NCBI GenBank assembly: GCA_022829145.1
Contig: CM040763.1
Span: 1,275,342 to 1,339,341, forward strand
DNA length: 64,000 nucleotides
Origin: Albula goreensis
Taxonomy: Eukaryota > Chordata > Actinopteri > Albuliformes > Albulidae
Direction of reading: 5' to 3'
Every line of letters starts with the position of its first letter. Within the stretch, counting starts at the first letter, position 1. The notes below the pieces were generated by a model. That model searched no databases. It saw only the letters and a program-made list of their open reading frames with translations, and was not told the origin of the DNA. This document shows positions 36,231 through 48,785 of the stretch, piece after piece. The translations under genes and the position numbers were made by a program.

Positions 36231-37853
36231 ATGGTAGACTGACTATTGTGTTTGATATTCTAGTGCAACCCCAAAGTGGGTGTGAGCCATAATGGCCGGT
36301 CTGGGGGAATAGCCTGGGCTTTGTGATGTGTGGATGAAGAGTGCTGAAACAAAGACCCTGTCTGCTTGGGGGTTTGTGGGAAAATCCAACAGCATTTGTT
36401 TATTTCTGCAGCCCTTAAAGACTCAGACGTGGGTGAAAGCAAATAGACGTGGAAGACCGTGTGCATTATCAAGTTAGCAGACCAGATTAGGACTCTGCAG
36501 ATACGCTCTCCATCTGCCTCCACCCCTCTTTTTAAAAACACACCCGCATTCATCTACACCCATTCATCTGTGTGCCCGGCTGATCTCAGCCATTAAACAT
36601 AGTCATTTTCCAAAGAAAGTCATCTTGGCAAAAATATTATCCGGTAATGATATTTTACAATATTGGCACGCACACTGCAGAATACTCAGTGTTAAATCAA
36701 CTCTCAGGGTGTAAATTTTACACTCACACAGGCTGTTGGAGCCAGAAAAACAGGGCAGATTTTACCGAGTGCTCATGCGTGTGCCCTAGCTCCAGAGTGT
36801 GTGGGAGTCATGCGTGTGCTGCCTTTAAACAAGGTCAGAAAGTTAAAATTCATATTTCATAAATACTAATAAATGCTTAAACTGTGACACTGAAAATCAA
36901 AACATACTGTGTTTAAAATAAATCCTCAATTTTTTTTGGTGACCTTTCCCTTTATGTCAGAATTTTTTGATCTGTGCATTTGGAAACATTTACAGTAAAT
37001 TAATAAGAAACAAAAAGCAAATATAATGTTTAATGCACTATCTCTGATCTGAAACAAAAGGGGATTCATTTTTTTCATATTTAATTCATTTATAGTTCAT
37101 TCAAGAAACATGTCTCAGTTTCACAGCAACTCCTGCTGTTATTTTTAGATCTGAGTATTTTTCTATTATTTATAATTTATGTTTCATTTATAATTAAACT
37201 CATGACTGAGTTTGATTCTAGCAGCTGCAAAATGTTTTTCTGCGCAACAAAAAAAAAAAAATGTGGTGTGGTTTTTTTTTTTAAATAAACATTCATCCGT
37301 AAATATTTTTCTATTTATGTTTACCATAGAATACTTTTTTTAGCACGACATTCATATCAAAATCAAATAAAACATGCATGTGCCTTTTCTGTATTTCCAG
37401 TCTGTTGTCTTCTTGGCTTTATTTTAATGTGATGTAATGTCAGAATGTAGCGTAGTTGTTAACAGACAAAGTTTCCAAATGGCAGGGCCTGCCAGTCTGC
37501 TTTACAGTGTGTGGCAAAAGGCATTGATTGCATTAGGGATTTGCACTTTGGCTTTGAGGAAGCATGCAAAAACATTTTAACGAGAAGGGAAATGGGCTGT
37601 ACAGTATGAGCTGCCTAGAGTGTGTGTGTGTATGTATGTGTTTGCATGTGTTTGCACACACACATGCCTATTTGTGCATATGTTTTAATTAACTCCAAAC
37701 AAATATATGTCTGTTTTAGTTCAAACGCAACATGTAGTATGGGTTAACTAATTTGCTTTTGATCATATTTTGATCGGTTGCGAGTTACATGTATGCATGC
37801 GTGTGTATGTGTATGTTCGTGTTTCTGTGTGTGAAAGTGATTTTGTGTGAGCT

Positions 37854-37854
<1 letters not shown>
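36231..37854. other. AT-rich non-coding DNA
   Basis: AT-rich, with A/T homopolymers around 37249-37282 and degenerate TG around 37620-37675 and 37795-37850. No gene was recognised. Confidence 0.5.

Positions 37855-37930
<76 letters not shown>
37855..37930. repeat. Pure GT microsatellite
   Basis: 76 bp of uninterrupted (GT), 38 units, expected to be highly length-variable. Confidence 0.98.
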
Positions 37931-37932
<2 letters not shown>

Positions 37933-39455
37933 GAGAGTGAGAGTTAAGCCTCGCATGTCAGTCGTATCGTGTGAACGCTGTCGTTCTGCAGTGGATTCAG
38001 TTCTGTAATTAATCTGCCTTAGATTTTAATTGGATTCAGATTTCAATAGTACATGAACACATGGCGGGATCTGAAAGGGGCCTTTTCTGAGTGCTATATT
38101 GAATTATATATATATTAATTTTTTATAATTAGAGGCCTCAGGTTTTCATAAATGCATAAAACTAAATGGCATATTGCTGTGTAGCTGTTTTTATATCAGG
38201 TTTCTCCAAGTAAATCTTTCTGCTTATTCAGTTAAATGTGTTGGCAACCTAATTATAGTCCAGTTGTAATTTATTGTCACAAAGATTGTTTTTTGTGAGG
38301 GGTACATTTTGAGAGAGTAGCCTTTTTATAGAGAGCAGCATGGACCAGATTAGGTTTTAAAACCAGAACAGGCCTGAATTCTTTCACAATTAAAAGCCTA
38401 GCTCCCAAATATTTTTCTGTAAGCTTGTCTGTGTCATGCTTTCATTATCGACTATTATTAATATAATATATATTTAATTGTACAATAAATATATTTACTT
38501 GGTCAAAAATAAGTAAATAAATAAAGACATTTATATGTATATTTTATTTAAGCAATAAAATGTACAGTACAGATAAACTTAAATAAAATTAAAATGTATT
38601 CATTTTGTTCAGACCGTTCGTATTTTGTGAAAAAAAGAAGCATATTCATGTTAGAATATTACCAACAATCTCTACAGCAAAAAAAAAAATATTTCATTAC
38701 ACAACAGTGGGTGGCTGCGAATTTATTTTACTCCCAGCGAATGTATGTTTACTTCAGTTGGAGCATGGACTTGCTTATTTAATTTCAGTCATTTCTGTGT
38801 TTGCATTTTTTGGTAGTTAAATGCGGCGCTCGTTGGAGAGTGAGACGCAGCACAGTGAAGCAGTGGTTAACACAGTGATTTTGTGTTCGTGGCTTGGCAT
38901 CGCCGCATTTTGTGGACGTTTTGCCAACTTGTTTCTCCGGCTCTCTGTGTCTGTGGCGAGTTCGGTTTCATCGAGAGTCAAGTGGAAATTTTTCGAGGGC
39001 CAATCCTAAAGTATTTCTTCAATCCATCGATCCGTGCGTACAGCGAGAGATGAACTTTGATGCTGATTAATTATTCACACTGCCACAAAGTTTGTTTTGT
39101 TGAACTTTGTATGAATTTTAATGTGTTTAAATTTTATTCCGAAACAGTGTTTTTTTTTAATAATATCTAATAAACATTGATCAACAAATGAAGCAAAGCT
39201 AATTTCACTGAATGTTGTTGTGACGTCTAGTAACACAACAAATGGATTTTGCAGGAGTACTTTGTGCTTTTTACTACATGTGTAAATAACAACATGTGCA
39301 TGTGTTTAGGAATATGTATGTATATGCATACACAAATGTGTGTGTTTTTGATTCCATTTTCACGCTGTAAGAAACACACACACACATTCATGTACACACA
39401 AGTGTATGTCAGTGTGAGTGCGCACGTGTACACACCTGTGCATATGCTCATACCC

Positions 39456-39490
<35 letters not shown>

Positions 39491-39772
39491 TGGGACCTTC
39501 CTCTGATTGAAAGGGCATTATGGGTAATTCATTATAACCAATCAGGGCGGTCATTCTCGATGTGCCACACCCTTTCTGAGCAGTGCCAACAGTGTACATG
39601 AATGCCATTGTTAAACGAACAAGAGCAAACAGCTAACACATTCTAACACACTGCATGGGATTTCCTTCATATCATTAGTATTTTTATGATCAATTATTCT
39701 AAAAAAAAAAAAAAAAAAACTATATATATGTTTTTTGTTGTAATAACCAGATATTTAAATGCTGTCTTTCAG
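37931..39772. other. AT-rich non-coding DNA with CpG patch
   Basis: AT-rich apart from a CpG-richer patch at 38820-39005. TG/CA-rich stretches lie at 39290-39490 and a poly(A) run at 39702-39719. The last 25 bp form an acceptor tract. Confidence 0.5.
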
Positions 39773-39831
39773 GTCAATGTTACCTGCATCTGTGCAGCGA
39801 TAAAGAAAACACACACCCAGCTTAAATCCAG
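39773..39831 (+). ncRNA. Candidate internal exon of the let-7 host transcript (59 bp)
   Basis: A canonical acceptor (aaatgctgtctttcag) precedes position 39773, and the segment ends in ATCCAG followed by a GTATGT donor at 39832. Stops occur in two frames and no protein match is seen, so it fits a non-coding exon. It lies between the 32.4-kb donor and the 49.7-kb candidate exon on the same strand as let-7. Confidence 0.45.
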
Positions 39832-39837
39832 GTATGT

Positions 39838-42399
39838 TCACTGTTCTATATACACTTGACTTTTACCACTAACGGGGAAAAACACATTGGGATTGCAGTT
39901 ATGCTGGATTTCTGAGATCTGCAGCAGTTAAGTCAGAGCACTTCCCTTAATTTACAGAAACCCTTGATTTTACCTGTACCTGTATTTTAATTGAGTACTG
40001 ACATTACTTTGTCATTTCATTTTGACTTTGGAAGCTGATAATGAACAGGCATGAAGGCGGCCGTGGTTTATACATGTCGAAATGCACAAAAGTGAAAATG
40101 CATGAAACTACGCGTGTACATGTGTACTTTTTCGTGACCCGTATGCATCGTAGACATGAACTGATATCATATGCAGTGTTTGTTTAACTTTAAGATACAC
40201 TTTTGTAAATATTTATGGGCCTCGCGTCAACCGTGCATCTCTTTCTTCCAAATTCCAGCGTGTCCTGAGCACAGTCAGTCTTATTGGCTGTGTCTAGTGT
40301 TTCTTTTCTTTCATTTAAAATTCAACATTTTTAATGGACTCTTGTTGAAATTTTTAGGTAGTAAAAATGAGGAAATTCTGATGCTTACAGAGTCAGGATT
40401 TCAGGATTTTTTCAGTCCTGAGGTCAAAGAAAGAAACACTGAGTGTCATTTAATTTGGCTGAAGCTAAAAAAAAGACAGTAGCTCTGTAATCTGTTTACA
40501 CAAAAGCCAATTCATATGGGAATGTACAGACTTTAATAAAAAAAAAATATATAATAAATATGCAACAAGTTATATTAGATAATAAATATTGTACATACAA
40601 GCACACCCATTATACATGTGTACATATACGCAATACATAACTAAATATCTTTGGGGAAGTAGATTTTGTCACCTTCCTTTTTAATAAGAAAGCGTTTATT
40701 AATGTTACATGAATACATTATTGTTATTTTACATTGTGCTTCTAATTGTCTCAACCTTTTCAAGTGCTATTTCCTTGCTGAAAAAAAATATAAAGTAACT
40801 CATATGTTAAACTGTGTGTGTGTGTGTCTGCAGAACATGTAAATTATGATGCGTTTCATAGCTGAATCCTTTGTGGTTATTTGTCAGCACATTTTTGTGT
40901 GTTAATATAAAGCTTATATAACTGCCATTAAAATAAACTCCTCAGGAAATTGCAGGGTCTTCATAGCTGAGCATATTTTATTTCTGTCTTTGAATGCGCG
41001 TCGGTGCTGCAGTATCAGTCATGGAAATTTGGGTTTGCCCTGAGGATTCTGGGAGCTCTGTTGAATTGAGATGTACTGATTCGCAGTGGCCGTTTGAAGT
41101 TTAACGTCTTACCGCCGCGGCCCTGACACTGCAGCTTGGCCTGCAGAACTCTGGCGGGATCGCGGGCGAGTCTGGAGGAGGAGGAAGGGGGTGACGCGGA
41201 CGGCGGGGAGCTTATTTCTTTCACCTGAAAGGGCTGCAGTCGCGTGGGATCATGCGTTTCGCTCACGTGCTTCTCCTTAAATGGGCAGGTCAAGCATCAA
41301 ACAGGAAAGGAGCTGATCATACAGTGAGCAGCCATCGCTTTGACAGTCATGCTTAAATGAGAGCCAAAGAGCTGGAACCAGTGCACAGTCACTGAGCTTC
41401 TCACATGTTTACTGTTCCTCAGGACCTGCTCAGAAACCTGGAGCTGCTCACTCTCACTCTGCTCCTCAAACTACTCAAAAGCCTGTAGCTCCTCACTCAC
41501 CCTGAGTTTTTAAACGGCAGCAGAGATTGAATCTACATCATTCACACATTTGTTCAGAAACAAATTTGAATTTTTTCCCCCAACATTTTATTGTATTTTG
41601 GTCAACATAAGGTCACCCTTTTTGTCCTCATTGTAGAGAAGTTCCAGTAAATTAATGTGTAGATACTGTGAGGTTAGACGGTTTTGTTGTATAAGTGGGT
41701 GTTTTTCCTAACAGCCGAATGTCCAGTGTTGTTGCTGTAGTCTGTGTCGGGGCTGTGTTAGCTGGTGATTTTTGCGATTATTTGAGATTCTGTGCTGGTT
41801 TTAGTGCCATGCTGGGGGAGGAGAACTAACTGTTGTGGTGAAGACCTCGCTGTTTGTGGAAGTGAAAACGCTGACGAGAAGTGGGGACGTGGGGCAGATA
41901 AGAAGGAAGCAACTCTGATTGGTGGATCAAATCGCTGCTCGGCTGATGGGGAATAGTGGCCACTAGGGGTGGTTAGTTGAAGTGCATCCCCTCCTCTTTT
42001 CCCTTGGAATGTGGTGTATCACATTAGTCTTACTTGTAAAACTCCTAATTATGACATCATAACCAAGAGCCTGACTGTGTTCCAACACAAAAGCACCAAA
42101 ATCTCCCAGGGGTGTGCTCCACTGGTAAAACAATCGTTCTTTGCTTCTGACAGACATCTGATGAGTGGGGGAGGGGGGGTGTGCGTGTGTGTAAAGTCAT
42201 CTTCCCAGCCAATCACATCTATCCTCAAAAATACTACATTTGGATCTACAGAGCACCCGGAGTGCAAGTGTCTGTCATTTCATTCCGGAATGTCATGTGA
42301 GACGTTGTACAGCAGTGTCTGTCCTGTAACGCATGAATCTTCGACTGTATATTTCATAGCAAGCACAACTGCCTCTGCTCTGTGGATGACCGTGTAACC
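39838..42399. other. AT-rich non-coding DNA with CpG patch
   Basis: Mostly AT-rich. A CpG-rich patch lies at about 41105-41220 (taccgccgcggccctgac, gatcgcgggcgag, gacgcggacggcggg). No gene was recognised. Confidence 0.5.
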
Positions 42400-42576
42400 T
42401 AATGTTACTATGGGCTTGCATACTCAGAGGTTACGGGTTCAAATCCAAGATGGGACAAAGCTGAATAGCATCAGTAAATATCCAGCTGTGTAGATGGATT
42501 GTGTTATACACATGAGCTCTGTGAGACACTCTGGGCAGTAATGTCTGTTGAATACCTTCAGATGTAACCTCTCATA

Positions 42577-42580
<4 letters not shown>
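42400..42580 (+). mobile_element. tRNA-derived SINE
   Basis: A Pol III B box (ggttcaaatcc, 42436-42446) is followed by a body reading catcagtaaatatccagctg, tagatggattgtg and then gtgagacactctgggcag and gaatacctt. This order matches a dispersed fish SINE ending in a 'ctctgggtaagagtgtctgctaaat'-like tail. The A box is not clear. A CA microsatellite begins right after the tail. Confidence 0.7.

Positions 42581-42584
<4 letters not shown>

Positions 42585-42667
<83 letters not shown>
42585..42667. repeat. Pure CA microsatellite
   Basis: 83 bp of uninterrupted (CA), located at the 3' end of a SINE. Confidence 0.98.
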
Positions 42668-42671
<4 letters not shown>

Positions 42672-44315
42672 TGCACTGTCCCCTCCACTGCAGCTCCAGA
42701 CCCAGTAGCCCCCATACCCTCAATCTAACATAAGGCTGGAGTTTCATGCAAACACGTTGCTTCACGGGTTACCAGGAGCTGGACGCTTGCTCATGGCTCA
42801 CTCACAAATACATTTTGAAAGGTAAAACTCAATTATTAAGCCCATCTCTCTTTGCCATTCACTGCACAGAATCCTACCTTGAACACAAAGTGTGTTCTGT
42901 GAGCTTGAAGTTCTCTTTCAACTCATAGCCAATCAGGAGCTCTGATTTGACATTTTATTACAGCTTGTAATGGAGTGTTGTGTTTGGCCAACACAGGAAA
43001 AACAAAACAGAATATTTTCTTCACTCCAGATTAACGTTACCATACGTTTTACATATTTCCAAGGGCTGTTTCTTTTCCCTCTCGTATCTGTTTGTAATGA
43101 ACGTGAAATATAAACACCCTCCCAGTCATTACTTGGAAAAATAGAAATCTGGTAATAGCTTTCAGAAACTTTGACTTTCTTTTTTTAAAGAAGCTCTCAA
43201 CGGAGGACAGGCTGTAGCAAAGACATGGTGCTTAGCTCTTATACAGTGACATACAGTATGTATTGGATATATCATAAAAAGATTTAAATTCCAATTACTT
43301 GGCTTAAATACAATCATGGTCTGAATGCAGCGAGGTCACTGAGGGTTCCTCTCCATACTGTGGGTGTTCTCCTCAGAGCTCAGTGTTGTTGTTTTCTCAT
43401 CGTGAGTGTCTTATTCCCACACAGCGGCCTTTTGCTGCTCTACTCAGTGGGCGGAAAGCTAAACCCTGAGACATGGCGAAGCTTGGGCATGTATTTGATA
43501 ACAGCGCGGCTGACCTAAGGAGCTGGCAGCTGGCGGCTCAACGCTGTGATCTTTTTACCGCGCTCCGGCGATATTCCCGGTGCGAATGGAAATTGGGTGG
43601 AAGTATTAGGTGTAAGTTGGGCACCTGAAAGGTCAGGCTGATAGAAGGGAAAGGAGACACCGGGACGCTGTATTTTGGCACCCTTGCTTGCCACAATGGG
43701 GCCATTGTCTGCAGGTTCAACACCAGACCACAGGGAAAGTGTCTTTGCAAAGAAACAGCACCATCTACTGGATCACCAGTGCACTCACGGTGCTGGAATG
43801 GGAGTGAGGTCTGTTCAACCTCCATAAAGGGTGGAGCTATGATGTACAATCTGTCAGTTACTGATATAAGCCAATCAAAAGCCCTTATTCCTCAGATGGA
43901 AACACTTTGATTGGTTCAGTTCACTGAATCTTTGCTAGCAGATCCTGGCTTCATCAGTTTTCTGGTTTGGGAGGCGTTATCAACAGTTTCGCAGCAGTCT
44001 GTGCTTCTGTCCTCTTTCCAGATTTGGGGTCTGGATTCAGCAAACTTTAATCCTTAAATTTAACTTTTCCTCCCTTTCCTGCTTTCCTCATATTGATTCC
44101 AGAATATGAAAAAACACCCCAGAAGTTTCAGTGTTTACACCTGGTCTTTAGGTTATCAGGAAGGACCAGGCTGAGTGTGTGTTTGAACAAAAATGTGTAA
44201 TGTCAGTAGACGTAACGACTGTGCGATGGTGTTGAGTGCCCCTGGTAATTCTCAGACTGGGTCCTTGGAGCTGCTTCTCTAGACCCCAGGGCAATTTTGG
44301 GGTAAGGGGGGGGGG
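42668..44315. other. Non-coding DNA
   Basis: Mixed-composition DNA with a small CpG patch (43500-43585). No gene was recognised. Confidence 0.5.
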
Positions 44316-44585
44316 GTGGTGTGGCTGCTTACCTTCAGCAGTTTGTGGGGTACAGGGTGGTGTGGCTTCTTACCTTCAGCAGTTTGTGGGGTACAGGGTG
44401 GTGTGGCTGCTTACCTTCAGCAGTTTGTGGGGTACAGGGTGGTGTGGCTTCTTACCTTCAGCAGTTTGTGGGGTACAGGGTGGTGTGGCTTCTTACCTTC
44501 AGTAGTTTGTGGGGTACAGGGTGGTGTGGCTGCTTACCTTCAGTAGTTTGTGGAGTACTGGGTGGTGTGGCTGCTTACCTTCAAC
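44316..44585. repeat. 41-bp minisatellite, about 6.5 copies
   Basis: The unit contains gtggggtacagggtggtgtg followed by gctgcttaccttcagcag. Variants alternate between gctgc and gcttc, suggesting an 82-bp higher-order unit in part of the array. Glycine/valine-rich frames here are artefacts. Confidence 0.95.
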
Positions 44586-44591
44586 TTCCTT

Positions 44592-44773
44592 AACTGGAGG
44601 ACCAGAGGCTGAGTATGGGGTCTGGGGATGGTCTCACCTGCAGGATGGATAGGAGAACTCTATGGTAACTGGAGGACCAGAGGCTGAGTATGGGGTCTGG
44701 GGATGGTCTCACCTGCAGGATGGATAGGAGAACTCTATGGTAACTGGAGGACCAGAGGCTGAGTATGGGGTTT
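44592..44773. repeat. 75-bp tandem repeat, about 2.4 copies
   Basis: Exact 75-bp repetition of a unit starting aactggaggaccagaggctg and containing ggatggtctcacctgcag, with copy starts at 44592, 44667 and 44742. Confidence 0.95.
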
Positions 44774-45414
44774 GGTTCCCAACTGAATGCCAGCAGCTGC
44801 AGTGAAGGTTTGCATTCAGCTCCACATATACAGATTTAATATCAGTGCCTTATTTCAGCCATTTCTGGTCAATCCTTATTTACCCCTCACAGTAAATCTG
44901 ACCTGAATTCAGTACAGCCAAACTGCACTTTGTCCTGACACTTGGGTAGCAAGTTTAAGACAGCTTTTTGTTACATTCCTTTTTGTTTAATTGCTTTTGG
45001 GTGACTTCCACTTCAGTGGTCTACGATTATCAGATAAGCTTCTCCCACTGACTGTGGAGCGGGTGACATGTGTACCCCCTGGTTTATGGGGTGACCAGCC
45101 CTCTTTTGGGAAGGGAGGATAGGTTTTAGGGAACCCCTCCCCCCCACAGTGTTAGCTGAGGGGAGCAGAGTGGGGTTGGGATGCAGAGTTTTGGGGCTCA
45201 GACAGACACAGATGGAGACTGACTTTATTCATTCCCAAGCAGGAGATTCACACTGTCACCAGTCAGACATTCATTTCAATGCATTTGATGGGCGGAAAGT
45301 ACCCTGTAGCAGCATGATAGATACAACATGCTGCCGGCCTGCACAGAATTTACCACCATTCTCTCACTGAAAACAGTGACCCCTGGTTTGCCGTTTATAG
45401 TGTAACCCTGGGCA
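44774..45414. other. Non-coding DNA
   Basis: No gene or repeat was recognised. Confidence 0.45.
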
Positions 45415-45570
45415 TGTACAACCAGCTTTATGACATCACTGCTCACACACAACGTGGCGCAGCTTTATGACATCACTGCTCACACACAACATGGCGCAGC
45501 TTTATGACATCACTGCTCACACACAACATGGCGCAGCTTTATGACGTCACTGATAACACACAACATGGCG
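45415..45570. repeat. 37-bp tandem repeat with CRE-like sites, 4 copies
   Basis: The unit contains cagctttatgacatcactg and cacacacaacatggcg. Three copies have TGACATCA and the fourth has a perfect CRE palindrome TGACGTCA (45542-45549). Confidence 0.95.
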
Positions 45571-45939
45571 CATACATGCTCTGGGAAGGTGCCCAAAAGT
45601 TCAGAGGGGCAGTGGCTCCACCAGTGCTCTATGAGTGTTAATAATGGTTAATCCCAGCTACCAAAATCCTTCAGAGGGGCAGCTTAGCCAAAACAGGGCA
45701 AATGGGCCGTTGCCCGGGCAACAATAGCACGAAGGTGTGCATGTGCCTGCTCTGGGATGCCTGGCGGGTACTCTTATTAGCAGTAGGCCAGGCAGGTGGC
45801 GGGTGGCGGGTATCGCGGTCTTGACCGCGTTCACATCAGCACATAGGAAACAGTAACGCATTCGCAGAGTACAAAACCCAGTGGCCATCTGTCTGTCTGT
45901 CAGTCTATCTGTCTGTTAGGAATCTTAACAAAATGGCTC
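45571..45939. other. Non-coding DNA with a short perfect palindrome
   Basis: An inverted repeat CGCGGTC-tt-GACCGCG lies at 45814-45829. Otherwise nothing was recognised. Confidence 0.5.
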
Positions 45940-46072
45940 CCTATCCCCCTTCCCCGACTCCATTTTGTTTCCTCGGCAGCGGTGTCAGACGGCGAGACTA
46001 AACAGAGGAGACCCACGTCGTGCTATTGGCTGAGCCGGTGGCGGAGGGGGCGGGGCAATAGATGGTGTTAGG
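45940..46072. promoter_or_regulatory. Promoter-like CCAAT/GC-box segment
   Basis: Inverted CCAAT (tgctattggctgag, near 46022) and a GC box (gagggggcggggcaat, near 46043) lie 20 bp apart in a CpG-richer stretch. These are typical of TATA-less promoters. Direction cannot be decided. Confidence 0.35.
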
Positions 46073-46221
46073 AATTCTTAATGTGCCCCTCTCTTATTTT
46101 CAGGCTTAATTGTTTAGTTGCCGACAAACAGACCCCCACCACCCCCTTTCAGAGGGCTGACATTGGGCGCATGCCACAAAACCTTTTTTCCCCCTCTGTG
46201 CTACATTCATTAACATGGGGG

Positions 46222-46241
46222 TGTGATGTGTGTGTGTGTGT

Positions 46242-46280
<39 letters not shown>

Positions 46281-46290
46281 TGAGGGGGGG
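46222..46290. repeat. GT microsatellite
   Basis: (GT)n with two gagtg interruptions, followed by a G-rich block to about 46310. Confidence 0.95.
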
Positions 46291-46624
46291 CTGGGGCTGG
46301 GGGAGGGGGCAACCAGCCTGACCAATTCTGTCTGCATGCACCAATTGCCAATATCAGAGACCGATACGACAAAAAAGGGACATAAGATGAGGAAAACACA
46401 AATCATCAAAAACTTGCCTTTCATTACATTTAAAAAATGTTATTTAATCTGATTAAATAACTTAAAGCTTGAACTTGAATTCACACTGTGAGCAGTCTGT
46501 TCCAACACAAACAGGCCAAAAAAAGTTTGATGTTGCTGTGAGAGGAGGGAAAAGTCCAAGAGAGGAGGAGAGGCGGCAGGCCCTGTCTTTCTCAGGACCT
46601 CCACCCTTCCTGTCGGTGCCTCTG

Positions 46625-48019
46625 GAGGTATAAACCTGGCACTATCGCTCTGAACTGCACTGCTTTCACCAGGCTTACAGCAGAGAGGTATAAACCTGGC
46701 ACTATCGCTCTGAACTGCACTGCTTTCACCAGGCTTACAGCAGAGAGGTATAAACCTGGCACTATCGAACTCTGAACTGCACTGCTTTCACCAGGCTTAC
46801 AGCAGAGAGGTATAAACCTGGCACTATCGCTCTGAACTGCACTGCTTTCACCAGGCTTACAGCAGAGAGGTATAAACCTGGCACTATCACTCTGAACTGC
46901 ACTGCTTTCACCAGGCTTACAGCAGAGAGTATAAACCTGGCACTATCACTCTGAACTGCACTGCTTTCACCAGGCTTACAGCAGAGAGGTATAAACCTGG
47001 CACTATCACTCTGAACTGCACTGCTTTCACCAGGCTTACAGCAGAGAGGTATAAACCTGGCACTATCACTCTGAACTGCACTGCTTTCACCAGGCTTACA
47101 GTAGAGAGGTATAAACCTGGCACTATCAATCTGAACCCCACTGCTTTCACCAGGCTTACAGCAGAGAGGTATAAACCTGGCACTATCGCTCTGAACTGCA
47201 CTGCTTTCACCAGGCTTACAGCAGAGAGGTATAAACCTGGCACTATCACTCTGAACCCCACTGCTTTCACCAGGCTCATAGCAGAGAGGTATAAACCTGG
47301 CACTATCACTCTGAACTGCACTGCTTTCACCAGGCTTACAGCAGAGAGGTATAAACCTGGCACTATCACTCTGAACTGCACTGCTTTCACCAGGCTTACA
47401 GCAGAGAGGTATAAACGTGGCACTATCACTCTGAACTGCACTGCTTTCACCAGGCTTACAGCAGAGAGGTATAAACCTGGCACTATCACTCTGAACTGCA
47501 CTGCTTTCACCAGGCTTACAGCAGAGAGGTATAAACCTGGCACTATCACTCTGAACTGCACTGATTTCACCAGGCTTACAGCAGAGAGGTATAAACCTGG
47601 CACTATCACTCTGAACTGCACTGCTTTCACCAGGCTTACAGCAGAGAGGTATAAACCTGGCACTATCGCTCTGAACTGCACTGCTTTCACCAGGCTTACA
47701 GCAGAGAGGTATAAACCTGGCACTATCGCTCTGAACTGCACTGCTTTCACCAGGCTTACAGCAGAGAGGTATAAACCTGGCACTATCGCTCTGAACTGCA
47801 CTGCTTTCACCAGGCTTACAGCAGAGAGGTATAAACCTGGCACTATCACTCTGAACTGCACTGCTTTCACCAGGCTTACAGCAGAGAGGTATAAACCTGG
47901 CACTATCACTCTGAACTGCACTGCTTTCACCAGGCTTACAGCAGAGAGGTATAAACCTGCACTATCACTCTGAACTGCACTGCTTTCACCAGGCTTACAG
48001 CAGAGAGGTATAAACCTGG
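46625..48019. repeat. 60-bp minisatellite, about 23 copies
   Basis: Near-identical 60-bp units each contain gaggtataaacctggcac, ctctgaactgcactgcttt and caccaggcttacagcag. Most differences are single bases (for example atcact/atcgct, aactgca/aacccca). Small length changes occur near 46770, 46927 and 47958. Because 60 is divisible by three, the minus strand has a 445-codon open frame with a 20-residue period, which is not evidence of a gene. Confidence 0.98.
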
Positions 48020-48221
48020 TGCTGCTCAGTGCAGGCTGGTCGTGGCGGTCCATAAGCTGGCATGCATGCTTAGCTCTGGGGTAAAGTGATACAGCATCAG
48101 TGAGTACTGTGGCATCCTGGCCCCTGGTCTGTGCACTGTGCAGGAGTTTCTGGAGTGAGCCTCTTACGCTGCTGCATCTGCTCACAGAGCGACCGAGCAG
48201 ATGGAGGTGCAACATGGACAT

Positions 48222-48378
48222 ATGTCTCACACACACACACACACTCAGAAACACACACAGACACGCTCAAGCACACACTCTCTCACACACACACACACAC
48301 ACACGCTCAAACACACACTAATACCCACTCACATGTACAGGCACATGCAGACACAAACACAAGCACTCATATACCCAC

Positions 48379-48438
<60 letters not shown>

Positions 48439-48450
48439 ACGCACACATAG
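48222..48450. repeat. CA-rich compound microsatellite
   Basis: (CA)n with short interruptions, pure from about 48383 to 48435. Confidence 0.95.
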
Positions 48451-48482
48451 ACTGACACTTGTGCGCACACATAGACTGACAC

Positions 48483-48785
48483 ATGGCACACACACACTCA
48501 CACTGGCATGGCACACACACGCTGGCATGGCACACACACGCACACACACTGGCATGGCACACACACGCACACTGGCATGGCACGCACACACACTGGCATG
48601 GCACACACACGCACACTGGCATGACACTCACACTGGCATGGCACACACACGCACACTGGCATGGCACACACACGCACACTCACACTGGCATGGCACACAC
48701 ACGCACACACACACTGGCATGACACTCACACTGGCATGGCACACACACGCACTCACACTGGCATGGCACACACACGCACACGGAG
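48483..48785. repeat. 20-26-bp minisatellite with CACTGGCATGGCACACACACG unit family
   Basis: About 13 variable-length copies share ctggcatggcacacacac, with extra cg-ca steps or gacactca replacements. It likely arose from the adjacent CA tract. Confidence 0.95.

Noticed and set aside
46917-48254. 445-codon open frame on the minus strand
   Set aside because: It is the 60-bp minisatellite read in frame; the length is a multiple of three and the 20-residue period simply mirrors the DNA repeat. No recognised domain is present.
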